A stretch of DNA of 5,057 bases, taken from positions 1 through 5,057 of the forward strand of contig DQSP01000268.1 of the NCBI GenBank assembly GCA_015663215.1, written 5' to 3'. This document shows positions 1 through 5,057 of this stretch, in pieces (within the stretch, counting starts at the first letter, position 1; every line of letters starts with the position of its first letter). Position numbers and translations under genes: made by a program. This DNA is from Sulfurimonas sp. (GTDB taxonomy: Bacteria > Campylobacterota > Campylobacteria > Campylobacterales > Sulfurimonadaceae). The notes under the pieces are model-generated. The model did no database searches, had not been told where the DNA came from, and saw only the letters and a list, made by a program, of their open reading frames with translations.

Positions 1-1
1 A

Positions 2-1855
2 TTTAATGCTAACCAAACAATAAGTGCGATGCCAGGTGTTTTGGCTCTTGCTACTGCCGGAGCTACTGATTTGGCTACAACTTCTGATATTGCATCAAAT
101 ATTATGGGTGGTTTTAATATCGACCCTGAGGACACAATAAATGGAATGAGTGCTATGAGTTATGTAAGTGATGTTTTAGCAAAAACGATCACTTCTGCAA
201 ATGTAGATATGAGAATGCTTGGCGAGACTATGAAATATGTAGCACCTGTTGCAAAAACTGCTGGTATGAGTCTGCAAGAGACTTCGGCAATGGCTGGGTT
301 ACTTGGAAATATTGGGATACAAGGCTCAATGGCTGGTACTACTCTTAAATCTATGGTTTTAAGATTGGCAAGTCCTACAGGTCAAGCACAAAAAGCACTC
401 AGTAAACTTGGAGTTTCTGCTTTAGATGCTCAAGGAAATATAAGAAGTATGCCTCTTCTTCTAAAAGAGGTTGCAAAAGCTACTGAAGATATGGGTAGTG
501 GTGATAGGCTCGGATTTATAAAAAGAGTGTTTGGAACTGAACCTGCGGCGGGTATAAATAAACTTATAGAACAGAGTGGAAGTGGTGCTTTGGATAAATA
601 CTTGAGTGTTGTAAATCAGTATAAAGGTTCGGCGAAAAAAATAGCTGATATACAACTACAATCAACGGCAGGTCATTTTAAATTACTTGGTTCTGCTATG
701 GAGGGTTTGAGTATTAGTGCTACTACAGGATTGCTTCCTACGATTAAACTTATAACAAAAGGTCTTACAGGTGTAGCGAGTAAAGTTGAGAAGTTTACAA
801 AAACATTTCCAGAGGCTTCTAAGTGGATTTTTGGGCTAGGTGCTGCTTTTGTAGTTGGTAGTGTTGCTCTTGCTGGATTTGGGCTTATAGCGAGTGGTGT
901 TGGTGCTGGTTTGGCTCTTTTGGCTTCGCCTGTAACTGCGATAGTTTTAGGACTTGTAGCAATAGGTGCAGGAGCTGTTTATCTTTATAATAAATTTGAT
1001 TTTGTGAAGAGTGCTGTTGATGGATTTTTTAGCGGTTTAATGAGTAGTGTCTCTCCTGCTGTGAATGCACTTAAAAGTGCTTTTAGTGGTTTGTTTGGTG
1101 CTATTGGTGGGCTTTTTAATTCACTAAAGCCTGTTTTTTCTTTTATCGGTTCTGCCCTTAGTATGATAGTGATAAATTTTACAAATACAGGAAGCCTCAT
1201 TGGTTCTATTTTTGGAGCGATAACTTTTCCAATACGAATGGTTGTAAAAGCTCTTACATGGGTAATAAATATCGGTGCTATGGTTGTTGATGGGTGGGTA
1301 AAAATAGGAGGGTTGGCTGGTGATATTTGGAGTGGTGTTACAGGTGCAATTAAAAAGCCGTTTGTATCGTTTTTTGATTGGATAAGCTCAAAATTTAAAG
1401 CCGTTTTTGGTTTGATAGATAAAGCTAAAAGTGTTGTAAATGCTCCGATAGATGCTGTAAAAAGTGGAGCTTCTAAACTTTGGAGTGGTACTAAGTCATT
1501 TTTTGGTTTTGGAAATGATAAAAAAGAACCTATCAAAAACAAAATACCAAAAACTAGTGTGCCTGTTAATAATGTAAATTTTAAAGGTTCTTCTCTAAAA
1601 GAGGCTCAGATGGCTCAAGTGCCTTTAGAGAGTGTGAGCGATGTAACGGCTGGTGCGATAAATGAAACTAAATCATTTATGCAAAATAATACAAATAATA
1701 CTCAAGGAGTAAATCAAAATATTATTAATCATATAACTGTTCATGCTCCAGCAGGAGGTCAAGTTGATTATGAAGATTTAAAAATGAAGTTAGCAAAAGC
1801 TCAAAAAGAGTTAGCTAAAGAAGAGCAAGAAATGCAGATGCAGGATGTGTCTTGA
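2..1855 (+). CDS. Phage tail tape measure protein, 5' end outside window
   Basis: Tail tape measure protein. In the family it sets tail length, fills the tail tube, and is released during DNA injection. The frame is open to the left edge (first full codon at 2, reading FNANQTISAMPGVLALA), so the ATG at 29 is internal and the true start lies upstream. The stretch from there to about residue 150 (numbered from the internal Met) matches the TP901-type core (PhageMin_Tail), including MSLQETSAMAGLLGNIG near residue 80 and GSMAGTTLKSMVLRL. A long Gly/Ala-rich hydrophobic block covers about residues 266-320, followed by several weaker hydrophobic, Gly/Phe-rich stretches to about 450. The C-terminus is charged and helical (about 580-604, DYEDLKMKLAKAQKELAKEE) and probably forms a coiled coil. 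It is followed by U-X-D tail genes, as expected for a P2 gpT counterpart. The family call is firm; full length is unknown. Confidence 0.95.
   Translation, partial: FNANQTISAMPGVLALATAGATDLATTSDIASNIMGGFNIDPEDTINGMSAMSYVSDVLAKTITSANVDMRMLGETMKYVAPVAKTAGMSLQETSAMAGLLGNIGIQGSMAGTTLKSMVLRLASPTGQAQKALSKLGVSALDAQGNIRSMPLLLKEVAKATEDMGSGDRLGFIKRVFGTEPAAGINKLIEQSGSGALDKYLSVVNQYKGSAKKIADIQLQSTAGHFKLLGSAMEGLSISATTGLLPTIKLITKGLTGVASKVEKFTKTFPEASKWIFGLGAAFVVGSVALAGFGLIASGVGAGLALLASPVTAIVLGLVAIGAGAVYLYNKFDFVKSAVDGFFSGLMSSVSPAVNALKSAFSGLFGAIGGLFNSLKPVFSFIGSALSMIVINFTNTGSLIGSIFGAITFPIRMVVKALTWVINIGAMVVDGWVKIGGLAGDIWSGVTGAIKKPFVSFFDWISSKFKAVFGLIDKAKSVVNAPIDAVKSGASKLWSGTKSFFGFGNDKKEPIKNKIPKTSVPVNNVNFKGSSLKEAQMAQVPLESVSDVTAGAINETKSFMQNNTNNTQGVNQNIINHITVHAPAGGQVDYEDLKMKLAKAQKELAKEEQEMQMQDVS
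1842..1845 (+). promoter_or_regulatory. Shine-Dalgarno AGGA supporting the TTG start at 1852
   Basis: AGGA lies inside the last codons of the tape measure gene with a six-base spacer to TTG 1852. It is the only ribosome site that can serve the small Cys-rich frame, which has no ATG or GTG of its own. Confidence 0.45.
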
Positions 1856-1938
1856 ATAAGTGTGAGTGTGGATGTAATGCTGAGTATATGATACGAGGAA
1901 AATGGTACTGTGCTAAATGTACGGTTGAAGTAATTTAA
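1852..1938 (+). CDS. 28-residue Cys-rich (zinc-knuckle-like) microprotein, TTG start
   Basis: Tiny reading frame giving MNKCECGCNAEYMIRGKWYC followed by AKCTVEVI. It has five cysteines (4, 6, 8, 20, 23) in 28 residues, arranged as CxCxC then, after an 11-residue loop containing GKWY, CxxC. This looks like a minimal zinc ribbon or knuckle. No ATG or GTG exists in this frame between the upstream stop (1816-1818) and the cysteines. The TTG at 1852 overlaps the tape-measure stop (TTGA) and has AGGA at 1842-1845, six bases upstream. It ends 12 bases before the nuclease start, so it would be translationally coupled to both neighbours. Small zinc proteins such as Mu Com occur in related phages, where Com activates translation of the DNA-modification gene mom. 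The Cys spacing here differs from Com, so a regulatory role is only a guess. It could also be a non-translated leader that happens to be Cys-rich. Confidence 0.6.
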   Translation: MNKCECGCNAEYMIRGKWYCAKCTVEVI

Positions 1939-1942
1939 GGAG
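1937..1942 (+). promoter_or_regulatory. Strong Shine-Dalgarno AAGGAG for the nuclease gene
   Basis: AAGGAG overlaps the TAA of the upstream microprotein and sits eight bases before ATG 1951. It is among the strongest ribosome sites in the window, so the nuclease is probably translated well and independently of the tape measure protein. Confidence 0.75.
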
Positions 1943-1950
1943 ATATACAG

Positions 1951-2451
1951 ATGAAAAAAATAGTTTTAATAATGATGATAGTGGCTTCGCTTTTTGCGAA
2001 TGATTGGGAATATGCAAAAGTTAAGTATGTGATCGATGGGGATACTCTTATGCTTCAAAAAGGTAGTTCAAAACCTTTTAAAGTTCGTTTGATTGCTCTT
2101 GATACATTCGAGACAAAAGTTAATCATAGAACTTTTAAACAGTTAGAGACTCTTAAATGGCTTCATCCTAAGAGTTCAAATACAGTTAAAAAAGTTTTGT
2201 ATTTTGGTTTTAAAGCTCGTGATTATGTTGAGAGTAAATATTTACACAAAACAGTTAAATATCATTCATACGGCTATGATAGATACGACCGTGAGCTTGT
2301 ATGGATAGAGGTGCTTAACTTCTCTTTGGTTCGCAATGGTTTAGCTATTTATTATCCAAACAACAAAATATCAAAAGAGAGAAAGGCTTATCTTTTGGAG
2401 ATTAGCAAAGATGCCAATCTTAACAAAAGAGGGATTTATGCGAGGTATTAA
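1951..2451 (+). CDS. Exported staphylococcal nuclease-like (SNase/TNase) endonuclease
   Basis: Predicted Ca2+-dependent phosphodiesterase of the thermonuclease (SNase) family, which degrades DNA and RNA. Residues 1-16 (MKKIVLIMMIVASLFA) form a Sec signal peptide with likely cleavage before Asn17, so the enzyme acts outside the cytoplasm. The OB-fold core follows. VIDGDTL places the metal ligand Asp31. VRLIALDTFE supplies Arg46, Asp51 and Glu54, corresponding to Arg35, Asp40 and Glu43 of the S. aureus enzyme. YDRELVWIEV supplies Arg114 (Arg87), and SLVRNGLAIYY is the typical C-terminal strand/helix. Usual DTPE reads DTFE here. All catalytic residues are present and the length (166 aa) suits a complete single-domain enzyme. 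It lies between the tape measure gene and gpU, where tail operons normally hold only structural genes, so it looks like inserted cargo (a moron). It could help exclude foreign DNA, scavenge nucleotides, or aid host DNA breakdown; the sequence does not decide. Confidence 0.93.
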   Translation: MKKIVLIMMIVASLFANDWEYAKVKYVIDGDTLMLQKGSSKPFKVRLIALDTFETKVNHRTFKQLETLKWLHPKSSNTVKKVLYFGFKARDYVESKYLHKTVKYHSYGYDRYDRELVWIEVLNFSLVRNGLAIYYPNNKISKERKAYLLEISKDANLNKRGIYARY

Positions 2452-2856
2452 ATGAGTTCGTTTAAAGATTTAGTAAGTGGTATGGATATGGGAAAGATAG
2501 GCGATTTTAAATTCTATATGAATACAAACGAGTATCAAAAATTATCTAAATCATTGAGTGCTACTTTTGGAAGTTATAAGCCGATAAAAGGTCAAGAGCG
2601 ATTAAGTGATAGTGGAGGGTTTGAGCAGAAATTATCTTTAAATGGTGTTTTGGTAGTTCAGCCACAAGATGCACTTAAAACTTTAGAGGATTATCTAAAA
2701 ACTCGTGAGCCTTTAGAATTTACAACTTTAAGAGAGAGTTTTAAAGTTGTTATCACAAACTTAAATATCAATCAGAGCTATTTTCTAGATAATGGGGATT
2801 TTACGGTGCAAGATTATAACTTATCTCTAAAAGAGGTTTATGATGAGCTTGTATAG
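2452..2856 (+). CDS. U: Phage tail protein gpU-like (P2 U family)
   Basis: 134-residue homologue of the P2 gpU family, a small structural protein placed at the tail tube end or initiator complex in P2-like myoviruses. Recognisable features are the N-terminal FKFYMNTNEYQKLSKS segment, a central GFEQKLSLNGVLVVQP strand pair, and a following helix plus strand (DALKTLEDYLKTREPLEFTT), in the order usual for the family. P2 gpU is somewhat longer (about 160 aa), so this is a compact version. ATG 2452 directly abuts the nuclease TAA (2449-2451) and has GAGG at 2442-2445, six bases upstream. It overlaps the start of the gpX-like gene by 14 bases. The T-U-X-D arrangement, with only the nuclease and microprotein intervening, supports the call. 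Confidence 0.88.
   Translation: MSSFKDLVSGMDMGKIGDFKFYMNTNEYQKLSKSLSATFGSYKPIKGQERLSDSGGFEQKLSLNGVLVVQPQDALKTLEDYLKTREPLEFTTLRESFKVVITNLNINQSYFLDNGDFTVQDYNLSLKEVYDELV
2831..2836 (+). promoter_or_regulatory. Shine-Dalgarno AAGAGG that picks the gpX start at 2843
   Basis: Two adjacent ATGs (2840 and 2843) could start the gpX-like gene. AAGAGG ends three bases before the first and six before the second. The six-base spacing matches that of the other genes here (gpU, gpD, lysozyme), so ATG 2843 is preferred. Confidence 0.55.
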
Positions 2857-3058
2857 AACTAAAGATGGAGATAGAATTGATTTGATCGTGTTAAACCATT
2901 ATGGCGATTTAGCAAATCTAAATGATGTAATAAGTGCTAATAAAGTGCTTTTTGGTAAACCTTTGAATTTAGAGGCTGGTTTAGATATATATCTTCCTGA
3001 GTTTGCTACAAAAAGCGATATTCCAGCCAAACCAAAAGAGAGAGGTCCACTATGGTAA
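2843..3058 (+). CDS. X: Phage tail protein gpX-like (LysM-type fold)
   Basis: 71-residue counterpart of P2 tail protein X, a short LysM-like protein thought to link the tail tube tip or baseplate hub and possibly bind peptidoglycan. The family pattern is clear: YRTKDGDRIDLIVLNHYGD at the N-terminus, then DVISANKVL, then GLDIYLPE, with a short Pro/Lys-rich tail (KPKERGPLW). Its start overlaps the end of gpU and its stop overlaps the gpD start, so the three genes are tightly coupled. A start at 2840 would add only one Met. Length is close to P2 gpX (67 aa). It is complete, with no sign of damage. Confidence 0.9.
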   Translation: MSLYRTKDGDRIDLIVLNHYGDLANLNDVISANKVLFGKPLNLEAGLDIYLPEFATKSDIPAKPKERGPLW

Positions 3059-3987
3059 ATGACATAGTAGAGCTTTCAATAGATGGTAAAAGTGTCAATA
3101 TTGAAGATGTTTTATCGCTTAGTTTTAGCGATAGTGCTGGAGTTAAAAGTGATAAAGTGTCTTTAAAGGTTATGCCTTACTTTCCTAAACCAGCACCAAG
3201 TGCAAAGTTAGAACTTACTTTTAAAACTCTAAAAAATGGTTCAGAGATAGAGTCGCTCGAGTGTGGTTTATTTCATGTTCAAACAGTTACACGAAGCGAT
3301 ACTAAAGATTTATCATTTAGTGCTACAGGTGTAGAGTTTAACGATGCTCAAAAAGAGAGAATTTCGCACAATTACCAAAATACTAAGCTTTCATCGATAA
3401 TAGATATTGTTGCTGGTCGTTTAGGTCATAAAGTGAAGTTTCAAACTGATGATATAGATATAAAATCGCTCAATCAAACAAATGAGAGTGATATTAATTT
3501 CCTTGATAGACTCTCTAAAACTTATAATTGTCTGTTCTCAATAAAAAATGATTTTATCTATTTTGTGAATAAAGATGATGAGAATTTACCGCTTACAAAG
3601 ATAGATGTGAGTAAGTGCAGCTCTTCATCTATTAAACACTCAACTAAAACTTTTTATAAATCCTGTGAGGCTTCATGGCATGACACGGATAATGCAAAAA
3701 TTAAAAAAGTTACTTTTGGAGATGGTACACCTGTACTAAAAATAAAAGGTACTTACATAGATGAGGCTGATGCCTTAGTGAAAGCAAAATCAAAATTAAA
3801 AAGCGTAAACAAAGGCACGATTAGTGGTTCTTTATCTCTAAAAGGGATAAGTGTTTATGCAGGTACTAAAGTCGAGTTGGTTAATACATATCAAGGGGAA
3901 GATGATGGCGTTTATAGTGTTGTTAGTTGTAATCATAGTTATATCCGTAATAGCGGTTGGAACTGTAGTATAGAGATAGAAAATTAA
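3052..3987 (+). CDS. D: Phage late control / baseplate hub protein gpD-like
   Basis: 311-residue homologue of P2 gpD (Phage_GPD family, related in fold to T4 gp27 and the VgrG N-terminal half). It forms the baseplate hub that connects tail tube and spike. An N-terminal beta domain (about 5-80, VELSIDGKSVNIEDVLSLSF) is followed by RISHNYQNTKLSSIIDIVA (103-121), the usual linker-helix motif. The hallmark QTNESDINFLDRL follows at 142-154, then FIYFVNKD. The C-terminal part, about 225-311, includes GTYIDEADALVKAKSKLK and a closing beta region ending in SGWNCSIEIEN. P2 gpD is longer (about 390 aa); the difference is ordinary within the family. ATG 3052 overlaps the gpX stop and has an AGAGAGG run ending at 3045, six bases upstream. 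It is the last tail gene seen before the lysis/cargo genes. Confidence 0.93.
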   Translation: MVNDIVELSIDGKSVNIEDVLSLSFSDSAGVKSDKVSLKVMPYFPKPAPSAKLELTFKTLKNGSEIESLECGLFHVQTVTRSDTKDLSFSATGVEFNDAQKERISHNYQNTKLSSIIDIVAGRLGHKVKFQTDDIDIKSLNQTNESDINFLDRLSKTYNCLFSIKNDFIYFVNKDDENLPLTKIDVSKCSSSSIKHSTKTFYKSCEASWHDTDNAKIKKVTFGDGTPVLKIKGTYIDEADALVKAKSKLKSVNKGTISGSLSLKGISVYAGTKVELVNTYQGEDDGVYSVVSCNHSYIRNSGWNCSIEIEN

Positions 3988-3996
3988 AGAGGAGGG
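3988..3996 (+). promoter_or_regulatory. Strong Shine-Dalgarno AGAGGAGGG before a GTG start
   Basis: AGAGGAGGG directly follows the gpD stop and sits five bases before GTG 4002. It is a near-ideal ribosome site, which justifies the non-ATG start of the DUF1353 gene. Confidence 0.75.
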
Positions 3997-4001
3997 TAAA
4001 A

Positions 4002-4400
4002 GTGAAAGTAGGATTTAGAGAAGCTGAAATATTGTTAAGTGTTCCAATGAGTGGAGATATTAGAACTCTACAAAGTGAGCTAACTTATTTTACTCAAGTG
4101 GTGCAGGAACAACTACTTTTAGTGCCAAAAGGGATTAAAACGGATTTAGGGAGCATTCCTTTATTTTTACAAAACATATTCCCTAAAGATGGTAAGGCGA
4201 TGTTTGCATATATATTGCATGATTATCTGTACCAAGTGGGGATATTTGAAAGATTAGAGAGTGATGAGATACTTGATGAGGCTATGGCTTCTTTGGGTGT
4301 TGTGTGGTGGAGGCGAAAGGCTGTAAAGCTATGTCTTAGAGTTTGTGGCTGGGATGCTTGGAATAAACATAGAAATAAGAAAAAAGGTGGTAAATTATGA
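4002..4400 (+). CDS. DUF1353 family phage protein, GTG start
   Basis: 132-residue protein of the DUF1353 family, common in phages and of unknown biochemical role. The two family signatures are intact: LLVPKGIKTDLGSIP (39-53) and AYILHDYLYQ (69-78), followed by SDEILDEAMASLGV and a basic, Trp-rich C-terminus (VVWWRRKAVKLCLRVCGWDAW). The conserved Asp48, His73 and Asp74 could be metal-binding or catalytic, but this is conjecture. No signal peptide and no convincing membrane helix are seen, so it is not an obvious holin. GTG 4002 is chosen because of the very strong AGAGGAGGG just before it. It sits 14 bases after gpD and overlaps the lysozyme start by four bases (ATGA at 4397-4400), which suggests translational coupling and a late or lysis-linked role. 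Confidence 0.85.
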   Translation: MKVGFREAEILLSVPMSGDIRTLQSELTYFTQVVQEQLLLVPKGIKTDLGSIPLFLQNIFPKDGKAMFAYILHDYLYQVGIFERLESDEILDEAMASLGVVWWRRKAVKLCLRVCGWDAWNKHRNKKKGGKL

Positions 4401-4792
4401 TTGAGTTAGAAGAACAGTTAAAAGAACATGAGGGGTTTATGGGTATGCCTTATAAAGATAGTTTAGGGTATCCAACTATTGGGTTTGGTACTAAGTTACC
4501 TTTGAGTGAAAATGAAGCAGAGTTACTTATGAAATATAGACTTGAGAAAAAAAGAGATGAGTTAATCACAGCTATGCCTTTTGTCTACAACCTGCCTGAT
4601 GATAAGCAAAAAGTGCTTTATGAGATGAGCTATCAGATGGGTGTGAGAGGAGTACTTCTTTTTAAAAGAATGTGGAGTGCTTTAAAGAGTAGAGATTTTG
4701 AAACGGCAAGTAAAGAGATGCTTGATAGTCTCTGGGCTGTTCAAACTCCCGACAGGGCTAAGAGATTAGCTAAGATGATGAAAAATAGTTAA
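4397..4792 (+). CDS. Phage endolysin, GH24 T4-type lysozyme
   Basis: 131-residue glycoside hydrolase family 24 lysozyme (muramidase), which cuts the MurNAc-GlcNAc bond of peptidoglycan to release phage. The catalytic triad of T4 lysozyme (Glu11, Asp20, Thr26) is matched by Glu12 in KEHEGF, Asp21 in YKDSLGY and Thr27 in PTIGFGT. The mid-region YEMSYQMGVRGVLLFKRM matches the family's helix with GV and F residues, and QTPDRAKR (116-123) matches the C-terminal signature. It is shorter than T4 lysozyme (164 aa), within the range of compact phage forms. There is no signal peptide or signal-anchor, so it should need a holin, which is not present in this window. A tail-associated role is less likely given the position after gpD. 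ATG 4397 has AAAGGTGG six bases upstream and overlaps the DUF1353 stop. Confidence 0.93.
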   Translation: MIELEEQLKEHEGFMGMPYKDSLGYPTIGFGTKLPLSENEAELLMKYRLEKKRDELITAMPFVYNLPDDKQKVLYEMSYQMGVRGVLLFKRMWSALKSRDFETASKEMLDSLWAVQTPDRAKRLAKMMKNS

Positions 4793-4796
4793 GTGA

Positions 4797-5057
4797 GACA
4801 GAGAGGAAACTTTCTTTTATTGTGACCCTCCGTATGTTGGAACGGAGTCGTATTATAAAAATAAAAAGACTTTTAACATAGATGACCATAAAAGGCTACA
4901 CAAGATCTTAAAAAGTGTTAAGGGTAAGTTTCTGCTATCTTACAATGATTGTAAGTTTGTAAGGGAGTTGTATGCCGATTTTCGTATAGTTGAGAGTGAT
5001 AAGATTGAGTACACTTTAGGTAAAAATGTTCATAGTAATAAAAAAGTGGTTCGTGAG
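4797..5057 (+). pseudogene. 5'-truncated DNA N6-adenine methyltransferase (D12 class) remnant, runs off window
   Basis: From 4797 to the right edge 87 codons are open and read like the C-terminal half of a D12-class (Dam-like) adenine methyltransferase: DREETFFYCDPPYVGTESYY, then DDHKRLHKILKSVKGKF, LLSYNDCKFVRELY and YTLGKNVHSNKKVVRE. DPPY (codons 4824-4835) is catalytic motif IV; the end matches sequences just before the family C-terminus. Motif I (FxGxG, SAM binding) and the recognition domain, normally some 150 residues upstream, are absent. The frame is closed by TGA at 4794-4796, and no ATG, GTG or TTG occurs in frame before DPPY. The complete lysozyme gene lies immediately upstream. The fragment alone cannot bind SAM or methylate. 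It has no internal stops, so truncation may be recent. An N-terminal half elsewhere or an assembly artefact cannot be excluded. Confidence 0.8.

Noticed and set aside
29..31. ATG at 29 as the start of the tape measure gene
   Set aside because: The frame is open upstream to the window edge, the residues before it (FNANQTISA) fit the tape-measure family, and no Shine-Dalgarno precedes it.
461..655. 64-residue minus-strand frame within the tape measure gene
   Set aside because: It lies entirely opposite a clear tape-measure core domain, shows no recognisable protein features, and is a low-complexity shadow.
985..1542. 185-residue minus-strand frame
   Set aside because: It is antisense to the tape measure gene and arises from its biased codon use; no family features and no good ribosome site seen.
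1852..1938. Naming the microprotein as Mu Com
   Set aside because: Com is about twice as long and uses a CxxC...CxxC pattern; here the first cluster is CxCxC, so only a loose analogy is justified.
2824..3844. Recurring CTAAAAGAGG-like words (near 460, 1594, 2827 and 3838) as a possible regulatory repeat
   Set aside because: Most occurrences encode L-K-E-type residues in different proteins or act as a ribosome site once; spacing is irregular and the sequence is simple AT-rich wording.
4793..4825. GTG at 4793 as a start for the methylase via a +1 frameshift
   Set aside because: The GTG frame gives ten codons then TGA, has no convincing ribosome site and no clear slippery sequence, and would still lack motif I and the recognition domain.
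4828..4847. Inverted repeat CTCCGT / ACGGAG with an eight-base loop, resembling a terminator stem
   Set aside because: The stem is only 6 bp, is not followed by a T run on either strand, and lies within the codons for DPPYVGTE, so coding constraint explains it better.

Overview
This window is part of a bacteriophage or prophage late region, and every gene reads on the + strand. It covers the end of a contractile-tail (P2/Mu-like myovirus) morphogenesis operon and then the start of a lysis/cargo segment. The DNA is AT-rich and the codons end mostly in A or T. Starts are preceded by purine-rich Shine-Dalgarno sequences, and genes abut or overlap by a few bases. The style suggests a Campylobacterota (epsilonproteobacterial) host such as Sulfurimonas, Arcobacter or Campylobacter relatives. 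That host call is an inference from composition and protein style, not from a host gene.

Layout: (1) 2-1855, a tail tape measure protein cut off by the left edge of the window. (2) 1852-1938, a 28-residue cysteine-rich microprotein that starts at a TTG overlapping the tape-measure stop. (3) 1951-2451, an exported staphylococcal-nuclease-like enzyme with all expected catalytic residues. (4) 2452-2856 gpU-like, 2843-3058 gpX-like and 3052-3987 gpD-like tail proteins, in the familiar T-U-X-D order. (5) 4002-4400, a DUF1353 phage protein with a GTG start, overlapping by ATGA (6) a GH24 (T4-type) lysozyme at 4397-4792. (7) From 4797 to the right edge, the C-terminal half of an N6-adenine DNA methyltransferase (DPPY motif). 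It has no start codon and no N-terminal half, so it looks like a 5'-truncated remnant.

The tape measure protein, U, X and D build the inner tail tube, its tip and the baseplate hub. The lysozyme cuts peptidoglycan at the end of infection, although no holin or spanin gene is visible here. The nuclease, the cysteine-rich microprotein and the methyltransferase fragment are not structural and look like accessory cargo. The host-plus-cargo picture resembles Mu-like Campylobacter prophages such as CJIE1, which are known to carry DNase and adenine methylase genes. That likeness is recalled, not computed.

No promoter, intrinsic terminator, tRNA, CRISPR array, insertion sequence or integrase was found. 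There is no gene-free stretch above 300 bases. I see no clear undescribed system. The items most worth a second look are the abrupt lysozyme/methylase junction, the TTG-start zinc-knuckle microprotein, and the secreted nuclease placed inside the tail operon.
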